Shown here: in pieces, positions 1 to 11,200 of the stretch
How positions within the stretch are numbered: position 1 is the first letter of the stretch
Layout: each line of letters starts with the position of its first letter
From: Luidia sarsii
Taxonomy: Eukaryota; Echinodermata; Asteroidea; Paxillosida; Luidiidae
Length of the DNA stretch: 64,000 bases
Assembly: GCA_949987565.1 (NCBI GenBank)
Contig: OX465110.1
Location: 17,524,394 to 17,588,393 of the forward strand
Reading direction: 5' to 3'
The notes under the pieces: generated by a model
The model's input: only the letters and a program-made list of their open reading frames with translations
Told to the model about the DNA's origin: nothing
The model's database searches: none
Position numbers and translations under genes: made by a program

Positions 1-3000
1 AGTCCTGGTGGTCGGGGTACCAGACCGCTGACTGGCAGTCCTCTAGGCGCTCCTCTGTTCCAACGCACTGGACCCCGTCCAGGATGATCAAGGCGGCTGA
101 TTGGTGGGCACGTGGCATCTCCACCTGAGGGCAGGAAAACGACAGACGTCTCTTTTTTTCCCATTCCCAGCACCAATTGACCCCAAATCAACTTAATCTG
201 AACTAATCTTAAAATATAGTGGGCCTGACGTTTCGATCCTAGCAGGACCTTTCTCAAAGGCAGAGAAAGGTCCTGCTACGATCAAAAGTCCCACTAAATT
301 TTAAGATTTGCATTTTGGTAATTTTAGTCAGTAAGCAGTTTGCAACATTTTTGTATATCACCTTAATCTGAACTAGCTAGCAGCATTAGCTTGAACGAAT
401 ATCAATGAATATTCTGGCCTTCATTAGCCACACAAATTCTGCATTCAAGTCAACTTGCACCACCTATGTCAGAGCAAGTCCGATACTGGTATTTACTTCC
501 ATTTGAGTAAGTTACTTCAACAAAAATTAGTCAGGTCGAAATTTGGGTTTCTGCAAATGGTATGTAGGGCCTTTAAGCATAATTTGGTGCTTATGCGGCT
601 CTAAAGCGGCATTTCCACTGGACTAAAATCTAACAGAGACGATGGTTAAATTTCCAGTGGTCAAATTTGACCGTCTTTCCCACTTGGACTTTTGAGTCAG
701 TCAATTTAACCGAGACGATGGTTAAAGAAACAGATCTGGCAAAAATTATTTATGCACAGTGCATGTATGCTAAGTCCCGTTTTACCGAGTGGTGCGTTTC
801 CACTGGACTAATCAGTTCGATTAAACTTACCAGGTCACTTTTACTGGGCAGAGGTTGGCCGGTAAAAGTAACCATTCGGCTCGGTTAAAGTAACCGAGAG
901 GAAATTTAACTGGGCGTTTCCACTTGACTTAACATGGGAAAAGTAACCATAGTCTTGGTTACTTTGACCAAAATAAGTCCAGTGGAAACGCAGTTCTATG
1001 ACATCAGCCCTTGGTCTAACTCAGTGAGCCAGTCCAGGATCCCCTCCCTCGTACCTGGAGCGCCTTGCGGAAGCCCAGCTGACGGCAGACGACATCGGCC
1101 TCGCTCAGGGTAAAGGTGTGGCCGCAGGCCGCGCCCCACTCTCCGTTGTGGTAGACCTCCACCAGCCCCCGGCCCAGCCCCTGGTCCGTCAGTCGGACAT
1201 GGACGTCGGGATCTGAGAGACGGAAAAAAAAAAAAAAAAAAAAACGGGGGACCCACAAACCGGGTTTGAGGTTGCTCCAATCCACCAAGAAACCATTTTG
1301 TAGATATAACATCGTCGGGTGCCCGCATGAAGTGCGTTCAGGCGCTAAAATCACGTTATGCCCTTCTGCTGGGAACAAATTCTGTCTGGCTTCATGGCGT
1401 TTTACGATTAGGCTTTACTTCATCATGACATAATATCAAGAGTTAGAGGACCTGACGTTTCGACATTTCTCAAAGGCAAAGGTCATGCTAGGTAAAGGTC
1501 CTGCTAGATCCTGCTAGGATTGAAACGTCCCGACCCTCTAACTTTTGAGATTGATGTATTGCAGGTCATTTTAGTCAGTGAGCAGTTTGCAACAGTTTTT
1601 GTATTAACTTCATGACATAATATGCGACATGGAATGTGGATAGGATCGAAGCGCATACAAAATGGAAAATAATTATTAATTTTAAAACATGACCTCAGTG
1701 ACCTTCTTTTGCCCTTATGCCTCAAGCAGGGCAAACCCTCATTGAAGTAACCATCTCTGTTAGCCACTACAGGGCCTTTGAGAAAGTTCTTGGAAGGATC
1801 AAAACGTCATGCCCTCCTCATTTTTGATATTTGCACTTTGGTCATTTCAGTAAGCCAGCAGTTCGCAAGTTACGCTATGACCCTTAATTCACGATGAACC
1901 TCAAGGGTGAGTCAAGCGTTACCTTCAGGGATACTGCACTGGACGCCGGCGTCCTCATTGTGTGTACAGTGGCTGGACGGGTACCAGCCGGACTTGGGGC
2001 AATCGGCCACCGCCGTCTCGTGGCCCTCGCACTGGACGTCCGACACCAGGATGGCGCCCCGCCCCGGCCCGTAGACCGCGGCCGAGGACAGGGCGGGGCC
2101 GTGGCCCAGCTGGCGACAGACCACCGCGGCGTCCTCGGCACTCCAGCCGTCGTCGCAGACGGTGCCCCACTCGCCGTTGAAGAACAGCTCCACGCGGCCC
2201 TCGTACTGCGTCGTGCCGTCGGCGAGACGAATTCGCGTGTCATCTGGGCAAGGTGAGAACAATCAAGTTTTCATTACACATTAGGAAAGGTTCAGAAACC
2301 CTATGTACCTAACAGCAACAAAAATGACCACATTGATACAATTAGATTGGATTGGATCAGATGAAATGAAATTAAACGGATAAAAGAGAATCCGGTCATA
2401 TTTGGCCAGTTGCATTGGGAAGGACTGGAATGGATGAAAGTCGATGATACTATGGATCTGTCTGACAAAGATCAGCTCAGGTTTAATTTAATTTGGGTCA
2501 GACTGAGAGATCGGGTTTGACCAATTTAGATTGAATCGGATCAGATCAGATTGGATCAGATCGGGTTAGATTGGGACAGATTGAATCAGATCGGTCAAGA
2601 TTGGATCAGATAGGATTTGATTAGATCAGATTAGATCAGATTGAATGGGATTGGAACTGATTGGTTCAGACTGGATTAGATTAGATCAGATTGATTTGAT
2701 CAGATTAAGTCAGATTGGATTGGATCATATTGGATCAGACAAGGTTAGATTAGATTAGATTTGGATGCTTATCGGATTGGATTAGGTAGGGTTTGCCTAA
2801 ACTCAAGCTGGATCGGGTTTGGATAGGCTCTTACTGGAGGGCACTTGACAGACGACGCCGGCATCGCTGTGATGGTCGCAGTCGTGCCGGTACCACCCGA
2901 GCTGGGTGCAGTTGGCCAGCTCTGTCTCGTCCCCCCGGCAGTCCACAAGCGACATCAGGATGGTGCCCGTGCCCAGGCCAAAGGGGGCGCGATGGCCGTC

Positions 3001-4834
3001 CACCGCCACCGCACCCGAGTAGCCAAGCTGGCGGCAGACCACGTGGCCGTCGGTCAGCGACCAGCTGGGCTCGCCGCAGACGCTGCCCCACTCGCCGTTG
3101 TAGTACACCTCCACCCGACCAGAATGGGGCGCAGTCCCATTGACCAGACGGACAGCCACATCTGAAGAAAGGAGAGAAGAGAAAGAACAACAGACACAGA
3201 CAGGCAATTATCGACTGATTCACTGATAGCTAGTTATACATGGATTTGAGTGCCATTTTCTTCATGGTGCCAGAAAAAAAACACTAGAAAGCCGGTCCAG
3301 TGCAGTCACACTCGGCACTAGACTGACGCTAAAATCACTAGACTTGGTCCACGGTCTAGTGGATATATTTCGAGATTCTTCCCACCCAAGCCCATGTGCT
3401 GCGTTTGTCCCAAGAAGGCAACCAGGCACTCTGCCCCTCTATCTAAGGGCTGTATTTAGAACAGGGATGTGACTGACCGACAAAGTCATTTCCTGAAAAT
3501 CACCGAAGGCCAATAAATTGAGCAACTGCGAGTGAGCGTTTATGCGACCGAGAGATATGATCGCGAGATTCACGGCAGGGGTGCAGACGCCCTTCAGTTT
3601 TTTAGAGTTTTAATGGATAAAATTGAGCAGTTTGAGATACCAGTCTGACATAGAAAAAAAAAAAAAAATTACCCCCCAAAAAAAACATTAAAAAAAAAAA
3701 ATTTATAAAAAACAAAATTTAAATGCCATTTCCGGAAAATTTACCCCAAAAAATGTCACGCCATTTCCGGAAATCTGTAAATTTCCGGAAGTCTTACATC
3801 CCTGTTAGAAGGCTGATCGTTCAGATTCTAAAGCAATCCCCCTGCCTACCTGGAGCCGCGCTCGCATTGCCCTGACGACAGGCCACGCCCGCCCGGTAAG
3901 AATCCAAGCACCGCTCGTCCTCACTGCCGCTGCCGTCGCCGCTGCTGCAGTTGGCCAGCGAAGTCTCGCCGCCGCCGCACACCACCGCCCGACTCCAGAC
4001 GGGCTGCGAGGGTGCCCCATCCCGGTAGTTGGCCAGGGCGGAGACCAGCGGACCGCAGCCCAGCTGCCGGCAAACCACGGCCCCCTCGGCCGAGCCCCAG
4101 CCCTGCGTCCGGCAGACGTTCAGCCAGGTGCCGTCCGGCCCGTACTCCCCGTTGGCCTGGCCTTCGTCGGCCGCACGAACCTGCACCTGGCCGCTGCAGC
4201 GAGTGGCGCCCCCTACCAGTCGCAAGGTGCCATCTGCGAAAAAAAAATTAAAAAATTCACACAATCATGCTATCTGAAGCAATGTAATGATCACATCTTG
4301 GAAACGAGTTCATGGAAACATTATACTTTTTTCAACGAGAGTGGATAATCTATCGATTCGATTCTGAGCAAACGTCCCATTTTCAAACCATGAATCATCT
4401 TCATGCACAAAATAGACAAATTTGACACTGAACGAATAGAACTTTCTAGGACTGAACAAAGAGAACAACTTGAAAAAGTCTTTGAACTGAGATCTATGGA
4501 AATTTTGACCCAAAAAATGACAAACAGTCACAGATTTATATTCTAAAAAGCAATTCAGAGAAAATTGCTTCAAAAGATACTGGCAGATATTATTCATTTT
4601 CCACTGTCATTTTTATGTTTATTAGTCCGAATAATAAATTAGGACCCTCCAAATTTCAAAAAGGGCAACTTGTAAGAAAGGTCCTGGTTACTCGGACTAC
4701 GCTTCAATCATATGAAGCCTCAAGGTCTTTCATCCTGCACGAAAATTAAACTCACTCTCTGAGCTCTTGGCTGATGCTCCGATAACAATTGTGGTGAACG
4801 CAAGAGTCACTGGTATCCACACAGAACTGTACAT
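1..4834 (-). CDS. Multi-SRCR-domain secreted/membrane protein, 5' part (3' end outside window)
   Basis: Scavenger receptor cysteine-rich (SRCR) proteins are extracellular and bind microbial or host ligands. Coding exons in transcript order are 4834-4756 (start and signal peptide), 4233-3850 (SRCR1), 3161-2835 (SRCR2), 2243-1923 (SRCR3), then 1212-1055 and 124-1 (SRCR4, which continues past the left edge). The junctions before SRCR1-4 are all phase 1 (an exon ending in one base, the next starting with AT), as expected for shuffled SRCR modules. The intron inside SRCR4 is phase 0. Visible hallmarks are GRVELFFNGEWGTVCDDGW, VVCRQLG in all four domains, and a C-terminal half with GHETAVADC or LEDC. 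The first exon encodes 26 residues with a hydrophobic core ending GASA, a plausible cleavage site. Whether the protein is secreted, membrane-anchored or carries other domains cannot be seen. Number and order of the first four domains are secure; the exact orthologue is not. Confidence 0.88.
206..361. mobile_element. Family A foldback element with target-site duplication
   Basis: An inverted-repeat element with arms around GGGCCTGACGTTTCGATCC and CCTTTCTCAAAGGCA. It is followed by a right tail containing TTTTAGTCAGTAAGCAGTTT and TTGTATATCACC. It is flanked by the direct repeat CTTAATCTGAACTA (192-205 and 362-375), which reads as a 14-bp target-site duplication. Other copies are listed separately. 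No open frame is present, so it is non-autonomous. Confidence 0.8.
604..995. mobile_element. Foldback/MITE-like element with GCGTTTCCACTGGACT termini
   Basis: The motif TTTCCACTGGACTAA near 613 returns as its reverse complement at 978-993 (AGTCCAGTGGAAACGC). Internal copies of CGTTTCCACTGGACTAA lie near 797, with further AACCGAGACGATGG repeats inside. The layout is that of a small non-autonomous DNA transposon with long, partly repeated inverted termini. It lies in SRCR4's intron. Confidence 0.6.
1437..1609. mobile_element. Family A foldback element with target-site duplication
   Basis: A second copy of the CTGACGTTTCG inverted-repeat element, with an internally rearranged middle and a variant tail (TTTTAGTCAGTGAGCAGTTT). 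The direct repeat TCATGACATAATAT flanks it at 1423-1436 and 1610-1623. A partial third copy lies at about 1765-1866 just upstream of the SRCR3 exon. Confidence 0.75.
2335..2800. repeat. Degenerate GATTRGATCA tandem repeat filling an SRCR-gene intron
   Basis: Roughly 10-bp units built on GATTGGATCA / GATTAGATCA run through this stretch with frequent substitutions. They occupy about four fifths of the 591-bp intron (2244-2834) between the SRCR2 and SRCR3 exons. No coding signal is present. Confidence 0.85.
3850..4233 (-). CDS. SRCR domain 1 exon
   Basis: One exon encodes one SRCR domain of about 128 residues, longer than the usual 100-110. The extra length lies in two places: a segment around YGPDGTWLNVCRTQGW and a Gly/Ser/Asp loop reading SSGDGSGSEDERC before the final cysteines. 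The conserved VVCRQLGCG and LANC motifs are present. The acceptor is TTTTTTCGCAG at its 5' side, the donor GTAGGC at 3849. Confidence 0.85.
4622..4702. mobile_element. Family C foldback element (TAGTCCGA...TCGGACTA), short copy
   Basis: It begins TTAGTCCGAATAA and ends GGTTACTCGGACTACG, with arms also pairing over GGACC and CAACTTG. It belongs to the same family as the hairpins at 5118-5262, 6697-6826 and 45388-45505. Confidence 0.5.
4756..4834 (-). CDS. Signal-peptide exon of the SRCR gene
   Basis: This short exon runs from an ATG at 4834 to a strong GTGAGT donor at 4755 and ends in phase 1, matching the SRCR1 acceptor at 4234. The peptide begins MYSSVWIPVTLAFTTIV and ends GASAKSSE: a polar start, a hydrophobic stretch and small residues before the likely cleavage point. 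I chose this ATG because it alone gives a signal peptide that joins in phase to SRCR1. The upstream untranslated exon and promoter were not identified. Confidence 0.7.
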
Positions 4835-5117
4835 TGCAGTACAGGGACCAGCTCCTTCGGAAGAAACAATTTGCTAGTGCTTCTCCAGAGGCCAGGAAAG
4901 AATGCAAACACAAAATGCTGTTTAATCTGCAAGAAAGAGTTCCATAAAATATACAGTTTAGAAATAAACCTTTTTGACGTTAAGAAGGAGTAGGTTTGCA
5001 TTGACACCATGCAAACATAGAAAAGGTTTATTTCACATGTACTGAGATGTAGATGTACACAAACCCTGTGATAATGATATGAACATTAGCTGAGTGTCCG
5101 CATGGTATGTGCTATGC

Positions 5118-5262
5118 TAGTCCGAGTAACTTGGACGGTGGACCCGACAAGTCCCCCTTTTTTTATCGAATTTTGAAATTTTGAGGTTCGGGTTAAAATT
5201 TCAAAATTCGATAAAAAAAAGGGGGATTTGTCGGGACTACTGTCCAAGTTACTCCGACTAGT
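5118..5262. mobile_element. Family C long hairpin element
   Basis: A nearly perfect palindrome. The left arm starts TAGTCCGAGTAACTTGGAC and carries a GTCCCCC-T8-ATCGAATTTTGAAATTTT stretch. The right arm is its reverse complement, ending CCAAGTTACTCCGACTAG. Only about 10 bases separate the arms. A TAGTAC/TAG simple repeat flanks it on the right and recurs at 5340-5385. Confidence 0.8.
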
Positions 5263-6179
5263 ACTAGTAGTAGTACTACTACTACTAGTACTAGTACGCA
5301 TGTAGCTACAATAATAATACACATTTCTTCACAATAGGCCTACTAGTACTAGTAGTAGTAGTAGTAGTAGTACTAGTACTAGTACTTACAGGTTTATCAT
5401 TGTTAAAATGGCCATTGTGATTCACTGATTGTGATTGTCATACTCATATTAACACAGAATGACCAGACAAAACGAGACATTAATTTAATTAAAATGGGAC
5501 CCTTTATAAGGAAGACAATTTTACAGCTTTCCACACCGAAATCACTCAGTCGATAAGGCTTGATGGAGGTAAATACTCACCTTTTGGCAGACCCTACGGG
5601 ATGAAAATATAAGCGTTTTTACGCGAGTGTTGACACGGTCTTCGGCCTTTGTTGAACAGACCGCAATGTTTTTGTGCGTAAGCAAAAAGCTACTCGATAG
5701 CGTATACCAGGAACTAGACCACTGACTGTGTTGATAAAGCGCTTTATTTGTCACCAGACTATACTTTTTGTTAGTCTTTTCTCAAGGCTACATTTTGCAT
5801 AAGGTCAAGACCACTGACTAACCACTTTCTTTTGTACTTTCTTTTGCCTGATTTGATTTATATCGTACTCGCAGGCTATACATACATACAAAATAAAGTC
5901 TTAGAATTGAGAAACATGATGATTTTTAACCATGATTAAACTAACTCATGTCATATCTTCCCAAATTATGACGATTATTAAAACGATTGTGAGCCACCCA
6001 GTCACCCCTTTACAGATGTTTGCGCTGTTTTGATTTAGAAGTGCCTTGGTTCATTCACCCTTTGAGGCCAATAGTTTTGTATGGTTTCTGAGATGGGGCA
6101 TTTAAACTTTCAAAACAAAAGCTGGAGCAGTGACAACAGTTGAGGGCGCTGTGCAACTTTCGCTGGACGCGATCGTTTT

Positions 6180-6408
6180 CATAATAAACAAACTCGCCGG
6201 CCGGACGGATTCGTACTCGTACTCCCGTACCGTACGGTGACAATCGACCTTACACTATACAGCTGAGAGTAAGACCTCTCTATGTCAGCTCGGATTTCAG
6301 CTCGGATTTGTTTATCGTCGAAAACTCGCTCATCACAATAAACTTGCGGCCGGATCGCTGCCTATTTTTACTGCCCGAGGGAGGGAAAAACTCCACTTCT
6401 TTTTGCCG
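6180..6408 (+). promoter_or_regulatory. Candidate promoter / noncoding first exon of the nucleotidase-ankyrin gene
   Basis: A locally CpG-rich block (around GCCGGCCGGACGG and CCGTACCGTACGG) stands out from the AT-rich surroundings and ends in a consensus donor, GCCG|GTAAGTG, at 6408/6409. It lies on the sense strand upstream of the first coding exon at 8177. This is inference from composition and one splice site; no TATA box or transcript was seen. Confidence 0.3.
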
Positions 6409-6696
6409 GTAAGTGTTCTTTTTCATTTCCTTGCAATGAAAGAGTGTTGCGATGACTGATCACTGAACGATTTCAGAAGTCTTATTGAATATTATTAGTA
6501 TTACTAGTATTAGTAATAGTATATTCACTAAAACTGCGCTTAGGCTAGGCATGGAGGAATATTCCTCCATGGGCTAGGCTAGTTTCGTGATTGGGCGAAG
6601 TCAATCATAATTACGATCATACGAAGCCAATGAATTGGATAAATACGTTTTCTAACCTGTGCTCGTCACCTGTCTGTCATTTTCATGATTTTGTTT

Positions 6697-6826
6697 AGTC
6701 TGAGTAACTTGGACCCTTACAATCGCCCTTTTAAAAAGGAAATTGAGGGGGTCGGGCGAGCCCTCAATTTTTTTTAAAAGGGCGATTGTATTTGTAACTT
6801 GGGTCAAAGTTACTCGGATTTTAATT
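6697..6826. mobile_element. Family C long hairpin element
   Basis: The left arm is TAGTCTGAGTAACTTGGACC followed by ACAATCGCCCTTTT; the right arm is the reverse complement, ending AAAGTTACTCGGATTT. The loop is GC-rich (GGGTCGGGCGAGCCC). Confidence 0.75.
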
Positions 6827-7300
6827 CTGTGAGGCTGGGTATTGGTGGGTTGGTTTTTTTTCGTCATCATGGGCAGAGATTGGTATAATGGTACATGTAG
6901 TTATTGTTGATAATATGAATAATTAAATAATAAAAAGTAATGTTTTGTCAGAGTTTGTTGTTTATTTGTTTCATCAATTTTTTGAAACAAAAGGTCAATT
7001 AGACCCATGTGTGGGTTATATCATTATCAGTGAATTTCAGAACGATCAGAAATTTTTATGGTGATGTGGACAGTCTCTTGAGGTCAGTGAGATAATAAGA
7101 TAACTGACTCTTGAATCTATCGTTGAGATTTTATTGATTGAGGTGGCAGATCAATTGCAGACGAAGACCTCTGTCACTGAGTCTATAAAAAATCTTCCCG
7201 AGAGATTCACAGAGGCTGACATTTTGATTCTAGCACTCCTCAGTTTTGCAAAAATCCTGATTTTTTTTTTTTTTTTAAATTGGCAAAGAAAACATTGATA

Positions 7301-7450
7301 AGATTGGAACTTAAATTTGAGACCTCTGGGTTTGGCGCACCAGTGCTCTTCCATCTGAGCTATCCAGCCCTTAGATGGTGGTTCTTCCTGAATAGTCTTT
7401 GCCGGGGTGGGGTAGCCAGTCAGAAGCAATTCAACCATTAACTGCCGTAA
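7301..7450 (-). mobile_element. tRNA-derived SINE-like fragment (family E)
   Basis: Read on the minus strand it contains GGGCTGGATAGCTCAGATGG, a good tRNA A-box context, then a degenerate B-box region (GGTCTCAAATTTAAGTTCC). Copies lie at about 16455-16640, 11583-11765, 40918-41020, 51716-51895, 52076-52175 and 57750-57850. This copy extends into a CAGTTAATGG tail shared with the 11.6-kb and 16.6-kb copies. Confidence 0.6.
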
Positions 7451-8176
7451 ATCTGCAGGGAGATTTGTTTTATTTTGATTGTCGCTATAGTTACCATGAG
7501 CACTACCGAGTCCCCATTACTGTCCCTTTCAGATTGGTTTTTGACCTCTGGCCCTCCAAATTTTTGACATTTTCAAATTAGCTGTCTAGAACTAGGGAAA
7601 AAATGTCAAGAATTTAGAGGGCCTGATGTTTCGATCCTAGCACTGTAGCAGGACCTTTCTCCAAGGCAGGCAGAAACAGTTGGGAAGGGGAGAGAAAATG
7701 GGACGCGAATGACAGACGAAGGATAAAGAAGAAAGCTGGTAGGGTGGGATCAAAGGGGAGAACCTGTAGGGGGTAGGTTAGGGATTAGATAGTGGAGGGG
7801 GAGAAAGAGTGAAGTGGGGGAGTCAGTGAACACAAAAGATGGATTATCGGTAAACAGGCAAGGTGTTCAACTGTTAATCATTCCCCTCTTGGATGTTGAG
7901 GCCCTAGGGTTGAATTCATTGTTCACATTTTTCTCTCGGCTCGGACAGAAAGCATCGCGACGTGACTCAGAAAAACGGGTTCCAATTCCTTCAGTTAATG
8001 CAAGTGTGTGCATCTCTCGCATCGCAGGACCCCGTGTTGCCAGCGCACAGCGATGGCGCTGCATTCCTTGGGCTTGATGACGTGAAACCCCCCTGAGACA
8101 CTGCGATAACTGCGAGCATGCCAGGGAGGGAGGGAACTCACCGGTAACCCGGCACCAACTCAGCAGGGGGCCAGGC

Positions 8177-8267
8177 ATGGGCACCACTTGCTCCTTCAGG
8201 ACCTCGGCGGTCGAAGGTCGCGAGGAGGAGGTCATCAGGTGGAGGGGTCACATCCTCTACAGCAACG
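8177..8267 (+). CDS. First coding exon, possible N-myristoylation signal
   Basis: The peptide starts [14 protein letters not shown]. Glycine at position 2 with serine at 6 and a nearby cysteine at 5 fits an N-myristoylation plus palmitoylation signal, which would put the enzyme on the cytoplasmic face of membranes. The exon ends in phase 1 at the donor GTACCC, a weak site, and joins in frame to the exon at 10829 (residue 31, Asp). I chose this start because it is the only upstream open segment found with matching phase. A noncoding exon further upstream is possible. Confidence 0.6.
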
Positions 8268-11200
8268 GTACCCATTATTTTGATTTACAGTACACAGCAA
8301 CCGAGCGTTGTTATTGTTTTTGCTTTATTTTAATTAACACCCTCGGGACGAGAATGAAAAAAATGCCACCTCATACAAGGCAAATGTCTGCACTGCTTAG
8401 AACGCAGACTGTGTCACGTTTCCCCGCAGGGAGATTTGTGTGAGGTCGTTGCTATGGTAACTGTTTTTTTCCCCCTTTACCATATGGAATTTCACAAATG
8501 TTTTGCTCCATATTTCAGTTATTATAGCAAAATCAGCACTGCAAAAATGCAGCTTTTAGTTTTTATCACGCTCAATGAAGTGGATTTGTAAAACGTGTGT
8601 TCAGAAAGGTCCTACTAGGATCAAATTGGGTCTTTTTAGTCAGTTAACATTTTAGTTAATAAAAAAACTGTTGCAAACTGCTCACTGACTAAAATGACCT
8701 GCAATATATAAATTTCACAAGTGAGCAGGACCTTTCTCTTCTCAAAGGCAAAAACGTAACATTTTGCAACATGTTTTTTTAATGAACATTACAAACAGGA
8801 GCGCAAATTGTCCTGCAAATGGGCATTTTGTTATCCTTTTAATAAGTGACAATTCTAAATTCCCGAACAAAAGTAAAGGTATGTAGTTACCAATTTCTTG
8901 AGAACTAAGTAAGTGAATAGAACGTAGAATTTGAACATTTTTATAATTTGTAGCTCCCTTTCATGCATATTTATGAGCATGTCATATGCACGTACAGTAT
9001 TGTGTATCTCCCTGAAATTCTTGTGAATATGCATACATTATGTAAGGAGTAATGGAACAAAAAGGAATACATTTCATTCATATATTCATCAGTTTTAAGT
9101 GAAGGCATAAGACTGGTGTGCTCATGCATGTTTATGATTTTTTTATGCATACGAATATTTCACGAGCACAGATACGTGTACAAAAGTGCATAATAATCTG
9201 TAGTTAGAGCCACGGCAGTTCCTCTGAAGATTTTGGCCTCAGTGTCTTCGTTAAAAATGTACCATTCCATCCCAAACGACCCTGATGATGATGTGCGGTC
9301 CATTGAAAAGAAATGAACGACGCGTTGCCGTGGCACCACAGTTCGCCGCATCAAAAGCCTCCACCGATGAAATATGGTCCGCTCTTAAACAGGTGGACAG
9401 TTGGATGATCGTGCCTTTTTGTCAGGGCCGCATTCGGTTTGTTGTGAGTATCTGTTTGGAACGAGCTGGGAGAAGGCAATCATCATTCGATCGTCATCTC
9501 ATCAGTTCCAGTTTGGAGATCCTCTTTGTTTGGATTTTTTTGGGGTGGTGTGAATGAGTGGGTCATTTCTTTTTCTATAGCCCAATGCGGTTTAGCTTTG
9601 AAAGCTTTTTTTTTGGCTGTGGTTTCACAGAAATGAATTTTGCTGTTTGTCACAGAAGTGAATTTTGCTGTTTGTCACAGAAATGAATTTTGCTGTTTGT
9701 CACAGACGAGAAAGACCTTCACTTATGTGTTGCTTTCATTTTCCTAACGAGAGTGGGGTTTTTTCCCCAAGAGTGCTTAGAAACCTCAGGCGCATACAGT
9801 GTAGGACTAAAACAAACAAAAAAACATGTGTGTGGGCATGATTTTACAACACACTTTCATTTGCCAGTGCAAAAGTGCATATACATTCATTTTTTAGAGC
9901 AGCATTTGAAGTGGACAGACCGGCACCGTGTATCGCCGGGGTTTTGTAAACCGTCATGGTAGCCACGGTAACCGGGGATGAGCAGGTGGTGGAGTTGAAA
10001 CAGTTGTTACCGGCTCCGTTTCTTTTCTGTGATTGAGTGAGTTAAAAGAATTTTCTGGAGGGAAAAAGAAAATGCTTCAAGAGTGGCTTCCATCAAATTC
10101 ATTCACGTTTGAAGTGCTTCCAATCCAGATTAGCGAGTTTTTTTTTTGTTTTTTTTTCTCCTTTTGCCTTTTCAATCACCCACATGTGTGTGTGGTGTCA
10201 CAGGTGTTTGAGTGTGTGTGTGCTTGAAGTTTGAAGTCCCTCAAAATAAGATAAGGTTCTAATCTGAATCACTGATGCTCAGAATGTGACAGTACACTGT
10301 GCAGTGATCTCCCCCCCCCCCCTTCCCCCTCCCCGCCCAAGTCCTTTTATCTCGCTAAGCTGGACCTGTGAGAAGGCATCTTGGAGAAGTTTGATTCCAA
10401 AACCACTTGTGGCATCTGTGTGTTCTTGAAGTCCCCAACCCCCCTAAACAAGAAAAAAAAATGAAAAAAAAAGACGGAAAAGCCAAAAAAGAAAGTCTTC
10501 ATCTGAAATTCTGAATCACCATAGTTCAGAATGTTTCAGAATACAAATTGGTTTTCTCAAACTGTTGGGTCATGACTGCAACACTGGTGGTAAGAGGGCC
10601 GGTACACTAAACCAAGGGTTTCGGGTTCAAGTCACAGTCCTGTCCAATGGTTTTTCTGTTCTAATTTTTCCATTTTTTTTTCTTTGCTTATTTTTCCATT
10701 GTTTTTTTATGCTCATTTTTCCATTGTTTTTTCTGTGCTCATTTTTCCATTTTTTTTTCTGTGCTCATTTTTCCATTGTTTTTCTGTGCTCATTTTTAAT
10801 TTTTTATTTTTTTTGATTTTTTTTTAAGATGATTCGTCACCGAATCTCAGCCGAAAGTCGTCCCGCCAGCGCCAGCTCTCAGCTGAGATCCGGGCCATGT
10901 ACACGCACAACAACACGGCGACCGTGACCCTGCTGCACTTCAACGACGTCTACAACGTGGAGCCGCGGGAGTGGGAGCCGGTGGGCGGGGCCGCCCGCTT
11001 TGCAACCATCGTCAGGGGCCTGTGGGAGCAGAGCCCACTGACGTTCTTCAGCGGTGACGCCCTGAACCCCTCCATCAGTAGGTGGCCCTGGCCCCAGCCC
11101 CGCCCCGACCCCGCCCATCCTTCTCCTTCTCATCTTCCCCCTCCTCATCCTCCTCATCCTCCCCATCCTCATCCTCCTCATCCTCCTCATCCTCCCCATG

